Assembly (NCBI GenBank): GCA_048594975.1
Contig: JBMDXQ010000093.1
Span: 119,021 to 183,020 of the forward strand
Reading direction: 5' to 3'
Source: JBMDXB01 sp048594975
GTDB taxonomy: Bacteria > Acidobacteriota > Vicinamibacteria > Vicinamibacterales > 2-12-FULL-66-21
Length of the DNA: 64,000 bases
Positions 52,444 to 61,902 of this stretch are shown in pieces. Numbering within the stretch: the stretch's first letter is position 1; each line of letters starts with the position of its first letter. Made by a program: the position numbers and the translations under genes. The notes beneath the pieces are model-generated. The model saw only the letters and a program-made list of their open reading frames with translations. It made no database searches and was not told the DNA's origin.

Positions 52444-53205
52444 ATGACCCTGAGGGAGTTACTGTACTGTTGCGTACGCCGTTTCGATCACCCGCTCTAC
52501 CAGCGCGTGTACCGCGAGCTGCGGAGGCTGACGGAGCAGTCCGGCAACAGTCGACGGGTACTGGACGTCGGCGGGCGTCGCTCGAACTACACGATTGGCC
52601 TGTCCGGGCGCATCCTCATCTCCGACGTACCGCGTCACACGGAGCTGCAACGTCAGCTAGATCTGGGTGCGACGGAGGATATTCGCAACCGGGTGCTATC
52701 GAACCGTTCGAACGTCGAGGATTACGTCCTCGACGACATGACGCAATCCGCGCTGCCCGAGGCGTCATTCGATGTCGTCGTGGCTGTGGAGGTCCTCGAG
52801 CACGTGGAGGAGGATGCTCGATTCGTGCGAAACGTGGCTCGCGTGCTGAAGCCAGGCGGGCATTTCGTGATGACCACGCCGAATGGCGATTTCCTGCGGC
52901 GTCTGTATCCCGACCACAAGCGGCATTACGAGCGTGAGCAGCTCCTGGCACTGCTGGCCGCGCACTTCGAGGACGTCGACGTCCGCTATTCGGTCAACGA
53001 CGGCCCGCTCATCAAGCTCGGTGTACACCGTCCCAGTGCCCGTACGCCACTGCGGTCCCTCATCAGCCCCGTGGCGCTGCTCGTGTCCGATCGCCTTGAA
53101 GCTGCGGGCGTCGGCGGCCGTGGACCGAGAGGCAAACGCCACCTCATCGCGGTGGCGCGCAAGGCAGCGGACAGGCGCGGCGACGCTCATGGGCAACACT
53201 GCTGA
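52444..53205 (+). CDS. SAM-dependent methyltransferase
   Basis: 253 residues from ATG 52444 (an upstream in-frame ATG at 52315 looks non-coding). Class I methyltransferase: motif I 'RRVLDVGGRRSNY' (the usual DxGxGxG reads DVGGRRS), post-I 'ILISDVPRHTE', motif II 'FDVVVAVEVLEHVEED', and 'VLKPGGHFVMTTPNGDF'. It is probably involved in O- or N-methylation of a sugar or a carried substituent. The acceptor is unknown. Confidence 0.82.
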   Translation: MTLRELLYCCVRRFDHPLYQRVYRELRRLTEQSGNSRRVLDVGGRRSNYTIGLSGRILISDVPRHTELQRQLDLGATEDIRNRVLSNRSNVEDYVLDDMTQSALPEASFDVVVAVEVLEHVEEDARFVRNVARVLKPGGHFVMTTPNGDFLRRLYPDHKRHYEREQLLALLAAHFEDVDVRYSVNDGPLIKLGVHRPSARTPLRSLISPVALLVSDRLEAAGVGGRGPRGKRHLIAVARKAADRRGDAHGQHC

Positions 53206-53220
53206 AGAGGACTGCCTCGC

Positions 53221-55140
53221 ATGAAGACGGTCTCAGGCATGTTCCAATTCGCTGGCCTCAAGATCGGGATGGCTGGCGTAATCCACCTTGCGCCAGAAAA
53301 GCGCACCGATGCGGAGGAAGAAGCGGTTCGTCGCCTGTTCGAAGCTGCGGACTCGTTGCGCCGAACCGAGTGGAGCAGCGAAGACATGTTCGTCGTGACC
53401 CAGGAGTACTCGCATCGCTCGGTAGGGCCGGTGGCTCAGCGTGTGCCGATCCCCTCCAATCGAGGCTGCCAAGCGCTCGTGTTCGGTCAGTTCTTCGGAG
53501 TCGAATACGGTGGTTCGGCCGTCGCCGCGTCGACGCGGGTGCTCGAATCCTATCTGCGGGATGGCGATTCAGCGCTGGACGAAATCAACGGCGCCTGGGC
53601 CGGGGTGTTCTGGGATCGGCGGTCCGGGCAGGCACGGTTCGGCCGTGACGCGCCCGGCATCCAGACTCTTTACATGGCGCCGTCGGACCGTCGGATCCTC
53701 TTCAGCACCGACCTCAGAGCGTTTAGATCAAGCGACTGGCTCGGTCAGGTCGACGAACAGGCCGTCGCGGAGTTTCTGCACTACCTATACGTGCCCGCGC
53801 CAAGAACGATGCTGCGTGGTGTATCTGCGGTGCTTCCCGGGCACGTACTGAGCACGCGCCCTGACGTGCGGCAGGCGCGGTACGCCACGCCGCGCTTCGT
53901 CGCAGGCCCCGCGGTCGAAGAGAGCGAGGTCGCGGAACGACTTACCGCGGCGCTCCCGCAGTTCGAAGAGCACCTCCTCGCCGCGGTCTCCGACTGTCTG
54001 CCTCCGGACGGACGAGTCGCACTGGCCCTGAGCGGCGGCAAGGATTCATCGACGTTGGCGGTCGCCCTGAGCAAGCTGTGTCCTGAGCGGGTGCTGGCGT
54101 TCAGCGTCGGGAGCCCGGACGCGCGCTTCGACGAATCCGGCGACGCCGCCCTGGTGGCTCGGAGTCTCGGACTGGCATTCGAGTCGTACATGCCAGACGC
54201 ACGCAGCCTCCAGTCGGTCTTCGAGCGGTTCCTGAATCTCCAGGATCAACCTGTCGGAGATCCTGCGGCCCTCCCGTACTTCGGTGCCTTCGCGAATCTG
54301 CCCGACGACTGCTCCGTGATCCTCGACGGAACGGGGAATGACTACTACTTCGGGATCCCGAGCGTCGGCAAGGGTGTGCACCGATTTCAGATGCGGGCAA
54401 AATGGCAGGGCAGGTTACCCGCACCGCTATGGTCCCTGACATTGGCTGCGATGGCAAAGGGGCCTCCATGGATGCGCGACCTCCAGCACTACTGGCGCGC
54501 GCCGATCGAAGAGACGTTCATCGCGTGGAATGCCTGGTCCGCTTCAGAGCTGCAGGCGTTACTTGGCCGCCCGGTCTCCTTCGATGGCACGCAACTGTGG
54601 GCCACGATGCGGAACGGCTGTCCGGAGCGGTGGCTGGAGCTGCTGACCGAGGTGGTCTGCGGGATTTGGGAGCCGCACGCGGCATACCGTAAAGCGGTTC
54701 AGTTCGCAAACGGGCTCGGCAAGCCGGTTCGATTCCCGTTCACTGATCTGAGACTCGCGAAGTTCGTTCATGCGCTTCCCCTCAGGCTGAAGGTCGTGGG
54801 AGGCACCAACAAGGTCTTACTTCGCGCCTACATGTCTCGGACTCTCCCGAAGGAAATCCTGTCGAAACCCAAATCGCCTTTTGTGTTCGACCTCCGTCCA
54901 TTGCTCGTGCCGGCCTTCCGCTGGCTCGACGATCAGGACGCTCGCACTCTCGTGCGGAACGTGCCGGGATGGAACAGACAGGCGATTTCCGACGTATTGG
55001 CGCAATTCGAGAGCCAGCCTTCCGACTGGAAATGGGCGTATCGCCTGTACGGGCTGGCTCTGGTGGCATCGCAGTTCGTTCTCTCCGCCGGTTCGACTCT
55101 GCGCAAGGACACCGGTGCCGCCGCAGGAGGCCGTGTCTGA
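53221..55140 (+). CDS. Asparagine synthase-like protein lacking the glutaminase Cys
   Basis: 639 residues with an AsnB-like layout. The N-terminus reads MKTVSGMF, so the catalytic Cys2 of glutamine amidotransferases is absent, although the Ntn-type fold pattern ('GQFFGVEYGG', 'DEINGAWAGVFWDRRSGQARFGRD') remains. The PP-loop 'ALSGGKDSSTLAVAL' and the ATP-binding region are intact. It may use free ammonia or another amine, or make an amide from an amine donor, as in beta-lactam-synthetase-type relatives. It belongs to the glycan locus between a methyltransferase and the flippase, to which it is coupled. Confidence 0.85.
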   Translation: MKTVSGMFQFAGLKIGMAGVIHLAPEKRTDAEEEAVRRLFEAADSLRRTEWSSEDMFVVTQEYSHRSVGPVAQRVPIPSNRGCQALVFGQFFGVEYGGSAVAASTRVLESYLRDGDSALDEINGAWAGVFWDRRSGQARFGRDAPGIQTLYMAPSDRRILFSTDLRAFRSSDWLGQVDEQAVAEFLHYLYVPAPRTMLRGVSAVLPGHVLSTRPDVRQARYATPRFVAGPAVEESEVAERLTAALPQFEEHLLAAVSDCLPPDGRVALALSGGKDSSTLAVALSKLCPERVLAFSVGSPDARFDESGDAALVARSLGLAFESYMPDARSLQSVFERFLNLQDQPVGDPAALPYFGAFANLPDDCSVILDGTGNDYYFGIPSVGKGVHRFQMRAKWQGRLPAPLWSLTLAAMAKGPPWMRDLQHYWRAPIEETFIAWNAWSASELQALLGRPVSFDGTQLWATMRNGCPERWLELLTEVVCGIWEPHAAYRKAVQFANGLGKPVRFPFTDLRLAKFVHALPLRLKVVGGTNKVLLRAYMSRTLPKEILSKPKSPFVFDLRPLLVPAFRWLDDQDARTLVRNVPGWNRQAISDVLAQFESQPSDWKWAYRLYGLALVASQFVLSAGSTLRKDTGAAAGGRV

Positions 55141-56768
55141 TGGAACAGCCGCGGGCAGAGAATCGCCGCCTGAGCGCCAGGTCGATCATCCTGAAGAACA
55201 TCACGTCGAACTGGATGGGATTGCTCGTCAATATCATGCTGTCGTTTTGGCTGTCACCGTTCGTGGTGAACAGCCTGGGAAGCGTGTACTACGGCATATG
55301 GGCGCTCTTGAACGAGTTCGCGGGGTACCTCTGGCTGTTCGACTTCGGAGTTCGGGAGTCTGTCGTTAAGTACGTCGCGCAATACACCGCAACCGGAGAA
55401 AAGAACGCGCTCCAGCGTACGGTGAATGCGGCGCTGTTCATGTATATGGGGATTGCGGTGCTTGCGTTCGCCGCGAGCATGGCGATGGCTGTCGCACTTC
55501 CGTTTGTGTTCAGCATTCCGCCAGAATCAGTTCCGGTTGCACGGTGGACGCTGCTGTTGACCGGTGCCGCGATTTCGCAGGGTTTTGTTCTCAATGTGTT
55601 TGTCGGCGTCCTGATGGGATTGCAGCGCTATTACCTCGTCGTGCGAATGAGCACGCTGTTCTCGTTCATCCGAGCCGGACTTATAGTCGCCGCGCTCTCC
55701 CACGGGCTGGGCATCGTGGCGCTGGGAGTGATTCAACTCGCCGTAGGTACGATGACCGGACTTGTGGTGCTGGTCGCCGTGAGGCGTTCGCTTCCCTCAT
55801 ATCGGCCGCACCTCGTCCGACCAGGCCGGGAAGAGCTCGCACGCGTCTTCGGGTATGCGAAGTACGTGCTGGGCAACAACATCGGCGAGAAGGTGGTCTT
55901 CCGTACGGACGCATTCGTGATTGGCGTCTTCTTGCCGGTCGCCTCTCTCGCGTACTACGCCATTGCCGGCAGCCTGGTCGGCTACATGCGGTCGCTGGTG
56001 CTCACCATGGCCTCCGTGCTGAACCCGGTGAGCAGCGCCCTGGAAGCGAAGCGTGACTCCGATCACTTGAGAATCCTGTTTCTCAGTGCCTCCAAAGCGG
56101 CGGTCCTGGTCGGGTTGCCGGTCACCGTCGCGTTTGAGATTGTCGGGACCGATTTCATCGGCCTCTGGATGGGACCGGCATATGCGAAGACGTCCGGGGA
56201 AATTCTGGGTGTACTCGCGGCTGCGCACCTCCTCGGCCTGCCACACTACTGCATCTCGACCGTGCTCTATGGGCTCGGGAGGCACTCAATCATGGCGAAG
56301 TGGCGAGCCGTGGAGGCAGTTGCCAACGTAGGCCTGAGCGTGCTGCTCGTTCAGCAGGTTGGCCTGATTGGCGTGGCGGTCGGCACCCTGATGTCGCACG
56401 TGGCAATCGCGTGCGTGATCCTTCCGCGCGCGATGGCGACGGTGTTGAAGCTCCGTCTGCGCGACTATTACTCGTCAACGTACGCGCGGCCGTTCATTGC
56501 GGCCATTCCTTTCGCGGCCGCCTGTTACCTCATCAAAGTCGTTGTGTCGCCCGCGTCGCTGATGAGCCTCATGGGTCTGTTGGCGGCAGCACTGCCGATT
56601 TATGTCGCGTCATGCTGGCTTGTTGCGCTGTCCCCCTTTGAACGCGACGTCGTGCTGGAGAACATGACCCGGGTGGTGCCTTTCCTGAGGCGCTTCAGGA
56701 CCGAAGGTGGCTCCGGTGCCGTCGCCCTGAAATCTGTCTCCTGTATTCCGGCATCCGACCAGAAGTGA
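55140..56768 (+). CDS. Wzx-type polysaccharide flippase
   Basis: 542-residue membrane protein of the MOP superfamily with about 12-14 hydrophobic segments. N-terminal 'ARSIILKNITSNWMGLLVNIMLSFWLSPF' (positions about 13-40), then 'GIWALLNEFAGYLWLFDFGVRESVVKYVAQY' and 'LAYYAIAGSLVGYMRSLV'. The start ATG overlaps the preceding stop by 1 nt (TGATG). It moves undecaprenyl-linked repeat units across the inner membrane. Confidence 0.9.
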   Translation: MEQPRAENRRLSARSIILKNITSNWMGLLVNIMLSFWLSPFVVNSLGSVYYGIWALLNEFAGYLWLFDFGVRESVVKYVAQYTATGEKNALQRTVNAALFMYMGIAVLAFAASMAMAVALPFVFSIPPESVPVARWTLLLTGAAISQGFVLNVFVGVLMGLQRYYLVVRMSTLFSFIRAGLIVAALSHGLGIVALGVIQLAVGTMTGLVVLVAVRRSLPSYRPHLVRPGREELARVFGYAKYVLGNNIGEKVVFRTDAFVIGVFLPVASLAYYAIAGSLVGYMRSLVLTMASVLNPVSSALEAKRDSDHLRILFLSASKAAVLVGLPVTVAFEIVGTDFIGLWMGPAYAKTSGEILGVLAAAHLLGLPHYCISTVLYGLGRHSIMAKWRAVEAVANVGLSVLLVQQVGLIGVAVGTLMSHVAIACVILPRAMATVLKLRLRDYYSSTYARPFIAAIPFAAACYLIKVVVSPASLMSLMGLLAAALPIYVASCWLVALSPFERDVVLENMTRVVPFLRRFRTEGGSGAVALKSVSCIPASDQK

Positions 56769-56849
56769 ACAGAGTGAGCCGCCTGAGCGCGTGATCCCGG
56801 CACTCAACGCGCCGTACCTCCGGAGCATCCTCCCGACCTGCAGCGCACG

Positions 56850-58067
56850 ATGACGCAGCGACCTCGGGCGCGGATTCTGTACTGCGAGAACAACGTGGAC
56901 GGCACCGTCGGCGGTTCGTACTACAGCCTGCTGTACCTCCTGCGGGGGCTCGATCGAACGCGATACTCGCCGATCGCCGTGTTCTACACGCACCATGCCC
57001 TGCTCACCGCGTTCCGGGAGGCCGGCGTCGAGACCCTGGTGTGGAGAAAGCCGAAATCCTTCGCGTTCGCGGCCCGCATGTCGGGGAGACTGCCCTGGTT
57101 GCGTCCGCCGCTCCTCGTGCTCCAGAAGGCGTTGAACGTTCTTCCGACTCTCGTCCTGCCGGCGCTCGCCCGCGCCTGGTTCCTGAGGCGGCGCGCGGTC
57201 AGGATCGTTCACCTGAACAACACCGTCCTCCTCAATCACGACTGGATGCTCGGCGCGCGGCTGGCCGGAGTTCCCTGCGTCACGCACGAGCGCGGAATCA
57301 ACGAGTCCTACGCCGGGGCCGGCCGGCTGTTCGGGAGGCGCCTCGCCGCCGTGATCTGCATCTCCGAGGCCGTGCGCGACAACATGCGCAGGCGCGGCGC
57401 GGATTTCGGGAACCTGATCACGATTCCAAACGGCCTCGATCCGGAGACGATGCGGGTCCACACGCCGCCGGCGGAGGTGCGATCGGCTCTCGGGCTCGAT
57501 CCGGATGCCGTCGTGATTGGAATGGTCGGCAACATCAAGGCCTGGAAGGGTCAGGAAATCCTCGTGCAGGCCATGGACCGCATCCGCCGCGCGTGCCCGG
57601 CCGCCCGGTGTGTGCTGGTCGGCGACACGTCCCCGGCCGACCTGGAGTACGAACACGCTGTGCGCCAGCTCGTCTCGTCCCTCGGCCTGCAGCAGCACGT
57701 CATCTTCGCAGGATTCCAGCGTAACGTGACCGATTTCCTGTTGGCGTTCGACGTCGTGGTTCACGCCTCGGTGCTTCCGGAGCCGTTCGGGCGGGTGATC
57801 CTCGAAGCGATGGCGTGCCGCAAGCCGGTCATCGGTTCGCGCGCCGGCGCAATCCCGGAAATCATCGAGGAGGGCGTGACCGGCCTGACCTTTCCTCCGG
57901 GCGATCCGCAGGCACTCGCCGAGGCGATTGCCGACGTGATCCGCAATCGCGAGCGGGCGCGCGAGCTCGGCGAGAACGGATACCATCGCCTCGTCGAGCG
58001 TTTCCACATCGCCCGGAACATCGAAGCCACTCAGCGCGTGTACGAGACCCTCCTTGCGGCCAATTAG
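56850..58067 (+). CDS. Family 4 glycosyltransferase
   Basis: 405 residues. GT-B fold with 'VGGSYYSLLYLLRGL' N-terminal region, 'VRIVHLNNTVLLNHDW', 'VGMVGNIKAWKGQEILVQAM' type strand, and 'VHASVLPEPFGRVILEAMACRKPVI' (about residues 305-330), which is the EX7E donor site. An 82-bp gap precedes it without a clear promoter. The next glycosyltransferase starts at a TTG within its last codons. Confidence 0.9.
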   Translation: MTQRPRARILYCENNVDGTVGGSYYSLLYLLRGLDRTRYSPIAVFYTHHALLTAFREAGVETLVWRKPKSFAFAARMSGRLPWLRPPLLVLQKALNVLPTLVLPALARAWFLRRRAVRIVHLNNTVLLNHDWMLGARLAGVPCVTHERGINESYAGAGRLFGRRLAAVICISEAVRDNMRRRGADFGNLITIPNGLDPETMRVHTPPAEVRSALGLDPDAVVIGMVGNIKAWKGQEILVQAMDRIRRACPAARCVLVGDTSPADLEYEHAVRQLVSSLGLQQHVIFAGFQRNVTDFLLAFDVVVHASVLPEPFGRVILEAMACRKPVIGSRAGAIPEIIEEGVTGLTFPPGDPQALAEAIADVIRNRERARELGENGYHRLVERFHIARNIEATQRVYETLLAAN

Positions 58068-59187
58068 AGTGCTCGACCTGCGGGACACTTATGAAGTCGG
58101 TGGGCCCGGGAAGACGATCCTGGAAACATACCGCGCCATCGACCGACGGGCGTTCGAGTTGCACCTGGGCGTGTTCCTGACGCGACGTGAACCCGCCGAT
58201 TCGCCGTTCCTGCGGGCGGCGCGCGCGCTCGGCATGCCGCTGCACATCGTCCGCGGTCACAACCAGTACGATCCGCGGATGGTCTGGCGGCTGGCGCGGC
58301 TGGTGAAGTCGCTGGGAATCGACATCGTGCATGCCCACGAAGTGAAGTCGGACGTCCTCGCGTACCTCGCTTCGAGGATTCGGCGCGTGTCGATTGTCAC
58401 CACGCTTCATGGCTGGTTCGGCCATACTGCCAAGCACCGCCTTTTCATCGCGCTCGATCGGCTGTCAGCGCGGCGGTTCGATTGCGTGATCGCCGTCTCG
58501 GCGGAAATTCGCGACGAGATGCTCCGAGCCGGCGTGCGCCCCGATCGACTGCGGCTGCTGCACAATGCCATCGTGCCTGCGTGCTACGAGCGAACCGGCC
58601 GACGGGGGTTCCTCCGCGAGCTGATCGGGCGGCAACTGCAGTCTCCCGTGATCGTCAGCATCGGCCGAATCAGCCCGGAGAAGGGACACGCCGATCTGGT
58701 CGAGGCGCTCGCGATCGTGGCGAGCCGGGGACGCCGTTTTTCAGCCGTTCTGGCCGGAAACGGACCGGATCGCGCCAGCGTACGGGCGCGGATCCGCGAA
58801 CGCGGGCTGCAGGCATCGGTCCATCTGCCGGGCTATGTCAGCGAACCGCAGCGCCTGCTCGAGGAAAGCGACCTGATGGTGCTGCCCTCGCATACCGAGG
58901 GATTGCCGAATGCGGCACTCGAGGCCCTGGCGATGCAAGTGCCCGTCCTCGCAACCAGCGTCGGCGGGACGCCGGAGGTCATCGTCGATGGCGAGACCGG
59001 GTATCTGGTCCCACCCCGGTCGCCCGAGGCGCTGGCGGCCCGGATCGAGCAGTTCCTGAACGAGCCGTCCGCGTGGAAACGGACGGCGATCCGCGGGCGC
59101 GAGGTCGTCCGGTCCCGCTTCGATTTCCAGACCAGGACGCGGGGCCTGGAGGCGATCTACCGCGAGATGCTCGGAGGGCGGGGCTGA
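58054..59187 (+). CDS. Family 4 glycosyltransferase
   Basis: 377 residues from TTG 58054. Typical GT4: 'DTYEVGGPGKTILETYRAI', 'DIVHAHEVKSDVLAY', 'VSIGRISPEKGHADLVEAL' and 'PSHTEGLPNAALEALAMQVPVLATSVGG' (about residues 282-309). It overlaps the preceding gene and its stop overlaps the ATG of the O-antigen-ligase-like gene, so translation is coupled. Confidence 0.92.
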   Translation: MRPIRVLDLRDTYEVGGPGKTILETYRAIDRRAFELHLGVFLTRREPADSPFLRAARALGMPLHIVRGHNQYDPRMVWRLARLVKSLGIDIVHAHEVKSDVLAYLASRIRRVSIVTTLHGWFGHTAKHRLFIALDRLSARRFDCVIAVSAEIRDEMLRAGVRPDRLRLLHNAIVPACYERTGRRGFLRELIGRQLQSPVIVSIGRISPEKGHADLVEALAIVASRGRRFSAVLAGNGPDRASVRARIRERGLQASVHLPGYVSEPQRLLEESDLMVLPSHTEGLPNAALEALAMQVPVLATSVGGTPEVIVDGETGYLVPPRSPEALAARIEQFLNEPSAWKRTAIRGREVVRSRFDFQTRTRGLEAIYREMLGGRG

Positions 59188-60476
59188 TGGTGTACCTCGG
59201 CCTGCTCCTCTTCTTTTTCGTCGAGTACATGCGTCCCGGTGCGTACGTCCCCGTGTTGAACGTCCTCCGCCTCAACCTGCTCGTGCCCGTCGGAGTCTTG
59301 CTCGGCACTGCGTTCAGCACCAGCCCGGTGACGAACGGGCAGATCGCGCGCGAGACGAACAGCAAGATCATCGGGGGCCTGCTGGGGCTGATCCTGGTCT
59401 CCATGGCGCTCACGGCGGAAGTCACGCTGTATGCCTTCGACTTGTTCAAGGCCGTGCTCGGCTATACGCTCGTGTACTGGGTCATCGTCCGGCAGGTTTC
59501 GACCCTCGACCGGCTCAAAGGGCTTTTTGTGACCCTCGCCGCCGTCCACCTGCTGCTCGCCGCTCTCACGCCGCAGATGTTCCTCGATCCCGACGGCCGG
59601 CATGCCCTGTCATCAGGCACCTTCCTCGGCGACGGCAACGACTACGCCCTGTCGGTCGATATCGTCATCCCGTTCTGTCTCTTCCTGCTGTTCGAGACGA
59701 AACGAACGGTCGGGAAGGTGCTGTGGGGAAGCATCATCCTCGTTCTCGTGCTGTGCGTCGTGGCGACCAAGTCGCGCGGCGGCACGCTCGGACTGGCGGC
59801 AGTCGGGTTGTACTACTGGTGGAAGACCGACAAGAAGGTGGTCACAGGGATGGTGGCCGCGCTGGCGATCGCCGTCGTGATCGCCATTGCGCCCCCGTCG
59901 TATTTCGAGCGCATGAATACGATTACCAGCCACGAGGACGGTTCGGCCCAAGGGCGTCTCACCGCCTGGCGGGCGGCGGTGGGGATGGCGATAAGCAACC
60001 CGCTGTTCGGCGCCGGGGCGGGGCAGTTTACTAGCAACTTCCCGCGGTTCGCGCCCGCGGGCCCCGAAGGGCCGCACATGCGTTGGACGACGGCGCATTC
60101 CATTTACTTTCTCATCCTCGGCGAGCTGGGCCTTCCCGGGCTCGGACTGCTCATCGGCTTCATCGTCTCGAACATCGCGGCGAACCGGCGTGCCTTGAAA
60201 GAGCTTCGCGCCCGTGGCGTCAACCCCGTCACCGAAGGGCGCCTGCTGGCGTGCCTGAGCGTCAGCGTGTTGGCCTATGCCGTGGCGGGAGCGTTTCTAA
60301 GTGCCACGTACTACCCCCACATGTTCGTCATCGCCGGCCTGAGTGTCGCCGGACGGCGGCTGGCACGGGAGCATGCGAACGGTGCCGTCCCGGTCGCGCC
60401 TCCGGAGCCGGTGAGGGCGGCGTGGGATTATCGGCCGCCGATCCGGCGGTCGGTGAACGGCAGGAGGGTGTCGTGA
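59187..60476 (+). CDS. O-antigen ligase-like protein, exosortase A type
   Basis: 429-residue membrane protein with about ten hydrophobic segments and a Wzy_C/O-ligase domain. Cytoplasmic and periplasmic loop features include 'FLGDGNDYALSVDIVIPF', 'ATKSRGGTLGLAAVGLYYWW', 'GRLTAWRAAVGMAISNPLFGAG' and 'AHSIYFLILGELGLPGL'. It resembles the putative O-glycosylation ligase of exosortase A loci. It could polymerise the exopolysaccharide or transfer glycans to protein. ATG 59187 overlaps the previous stop. Confidence 0.9.
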   Translation: MVYLGLLLFFFVEYMRPGAYVPVLNVLRLNLLVPVGVLLGTAFSTSPVTNGQIARETNSKIIGGLLGLILVSMALTAEVTLYAFDLFKAVLGYTLVYWVIVRQVSTLDRLKGLFVTLAAVHLLLAALTPQMFLDPDGRHALSSGTFLGDGNDYALSVDIVIPFCLFLLFETKRTVGKVLWGSIILVLVLCVVATKSRGGTLGLAAVGLYYWWKTDKKVVTGMVAALAIAVVIAIAPPSYFERMNTITSHEDGSAQGRLTAWRAAVGMAISNPLFGAGAGQFTSNFPRFAPAGPEGPHMRWTTAHSIYFLILGELGLPGLGLLIGFIVSNIAANRRALKELRARGVNPVTEGRLLACLSVSVLAYAVAGAFLSATYYPHMFVIAGLSVAGRRLAREHANGAVPVAPPEPVRAAWDYRPPIRRSVNGRRVS

Positions 60477-60501
60477 CCACGGGGGCGCTGGAGGTTGCGG
60501 G

Positions 60502-61902
60502 GTGAACCCCTACGCTGCCGAGCTGTACCGTCGGACGCCGATCTGGGGCCAGAACCTGATCCTGTCTGGATACGGCTTGCTGCTCGATCGCGAGCGCTAC
60601 AGCGGCCGCTACCGCGAATTCCGGACGCTGCTGAGCCGCACCGAGTGGGGCCCGAGGAGCGACCTCGAGGCCTACCAGGACGAACGCGTGCGCGCGACGG
60701 TGACGCACGCGTATGACACGGTCCCCTACTACCGCCGCGTGTTCGACGAGCGCCGGCTGCGTCCGGCGGACGTTCGCGGACGCGCCGACCTGCACAAGGT
60801 TCCGCTGCTCACGCGCGCCGACATCCGGTCGCACTACGACGACCTGTGGTCACGCGCCGTTCCGCCCCGGGCGAGGCGGACCGGCCATACCAGCGGCACG
60901 ACCGGTACGCCGCTGACCGTGGGCTACGACCGCGACACCGTCTGGATGACGTACGCGGCCTTCGATCGCCATTACCGGTGGGCGGGCCTCCAGTTCGGCC
61001 GCGATCGCGTGGCGGTTGCGCGCGGAAACGTAATCGTGCCGCTCGACCAGGCGATCCCGCCGTTCTGGCGCCACAACCGCAATCACCGGCAGCTGCTGCT
61101 GTCCTCCTTCCATCTCTCTCGGGCCAACCTGCCGGCGTACTTCGATGCGCTCGAAGGCTTCCGCCCTGCCGCCCTCGACGGTTATCCCTCGACCCTGTAC
61201 GTGCTCGCGAAGTTCCTGCAGAACTGCGGGCGGGTGTTCCCGCTGCGCGCCGCGGTCACCTCGTCGGAGACGCTGTACGACTTTCAGCGACAGGCGATCG
61301 AGAAGAGCTTCGCGTGCCGGGTGTTCGATTACTACGCGCTCGCCGAACGCGCCGTGTTCTCCGGCGAGTGTGAGCGGCATTCCGGCAACCACGTGGCGAT
61401 GGAGTACGGCGTTGCCGAGATCGTAGATGCGGACGGCGAACCGGCGCCGCGAGGGGTTCCCGGCCGGCTCGTCGGGACGACGCTGCACAACAGGGCGATG
61501 CCGCTGCTGCGCTACGTCACCAACGACCTGACCGCGCTGCGTGCGGAGGGGTGTCCCTGCGGCCGGGCGCTCGAGGTGATGGACGACGTCACGACCAAGG
61601 CGGAGGATCTCCTGACGCTCGGCGACGGCCGGGTGATCTCCCCGTCCGTGCTGACGCATCCGTTCAAGCCGCTCGACTGCATCGAGGGCTCGCAGATCGT
61701 GCAGACGGCACCGAACGCGGTCACGATCCGGATTGTCGGGGGCCGCGGATACACACAGGCGCATACCGAGCACCTGCTCGCTGAATTCAAGGCGCGGCTG
61801 GGCGACGACGTAGCGGTCGATGTGCAGAACGTCGATCGGCTCGAGACGAGCCCCAACGGGAAGTTCAAGTGGGTCATCTCCCACGTGCCCCTCGGGATCT
61901 GA
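60502..61902 (+). CDS. CapK/PaaK-like adenylate-forming protein
   Basis: 466 residues from GTG 60502. Family of phenylacetate-CoA-ligase-like proteins (CapK) found in capsule loci. Motifs: 'HTSGTTGTPLTVGYD' (ATP loop), 'LDGYPSTLYVLAKFL', 'YYALAERAVFSGEC', 'LVGTTLHNRAMPLLRYVTND' type core, and the zinc-like 'CPCGRALEVMDDV'. It may activate an aryl or acyl group for glycan decoration, a third adenylating enzyme besides those at 26130 and 35635. The true substrate is unknown. Confidence 0.85.
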   Translation: MNPYAAELYRRTPIWGQNLILSGYGLLLDRERYSGRYREFRTLLSRTEWGPRSDLEAYQDERVRATVTHAYDTVPYYRRVFDERRLRPADVRGRADLHKVPLLTRADIRSHYDDLWSRAVPPRARRTGHTSGTTGTPLTVGYDRDTVWMTYAAFDRHYRWAGLQFGRDRVAVARGNVIVPLDQAIPPFWRHNRNHRQLLLSSFHLSRANLPAYFDALEGFRPAALDGYPSTLYVLAKFLQNCGRVFPLRAAVTSSETLYDFQRQAIEKSFACRVFDYYALAERAVFSGECERHSGNHVAMEYGVAEIVDADGEPAPRGVPGRLVGTTLHNRAMPLLRYVTNDLTALRAEGCPCGRALEVMDDVTTKAEDLLTLGDGRVISPSVLTHPFKPLDCIEGSQIVQTAPNAVTIRIVGGRGYTQAHTEHLLAEFKARLGDDVAVDVQNVDRLETSPNGKFKWVISHVPLGI

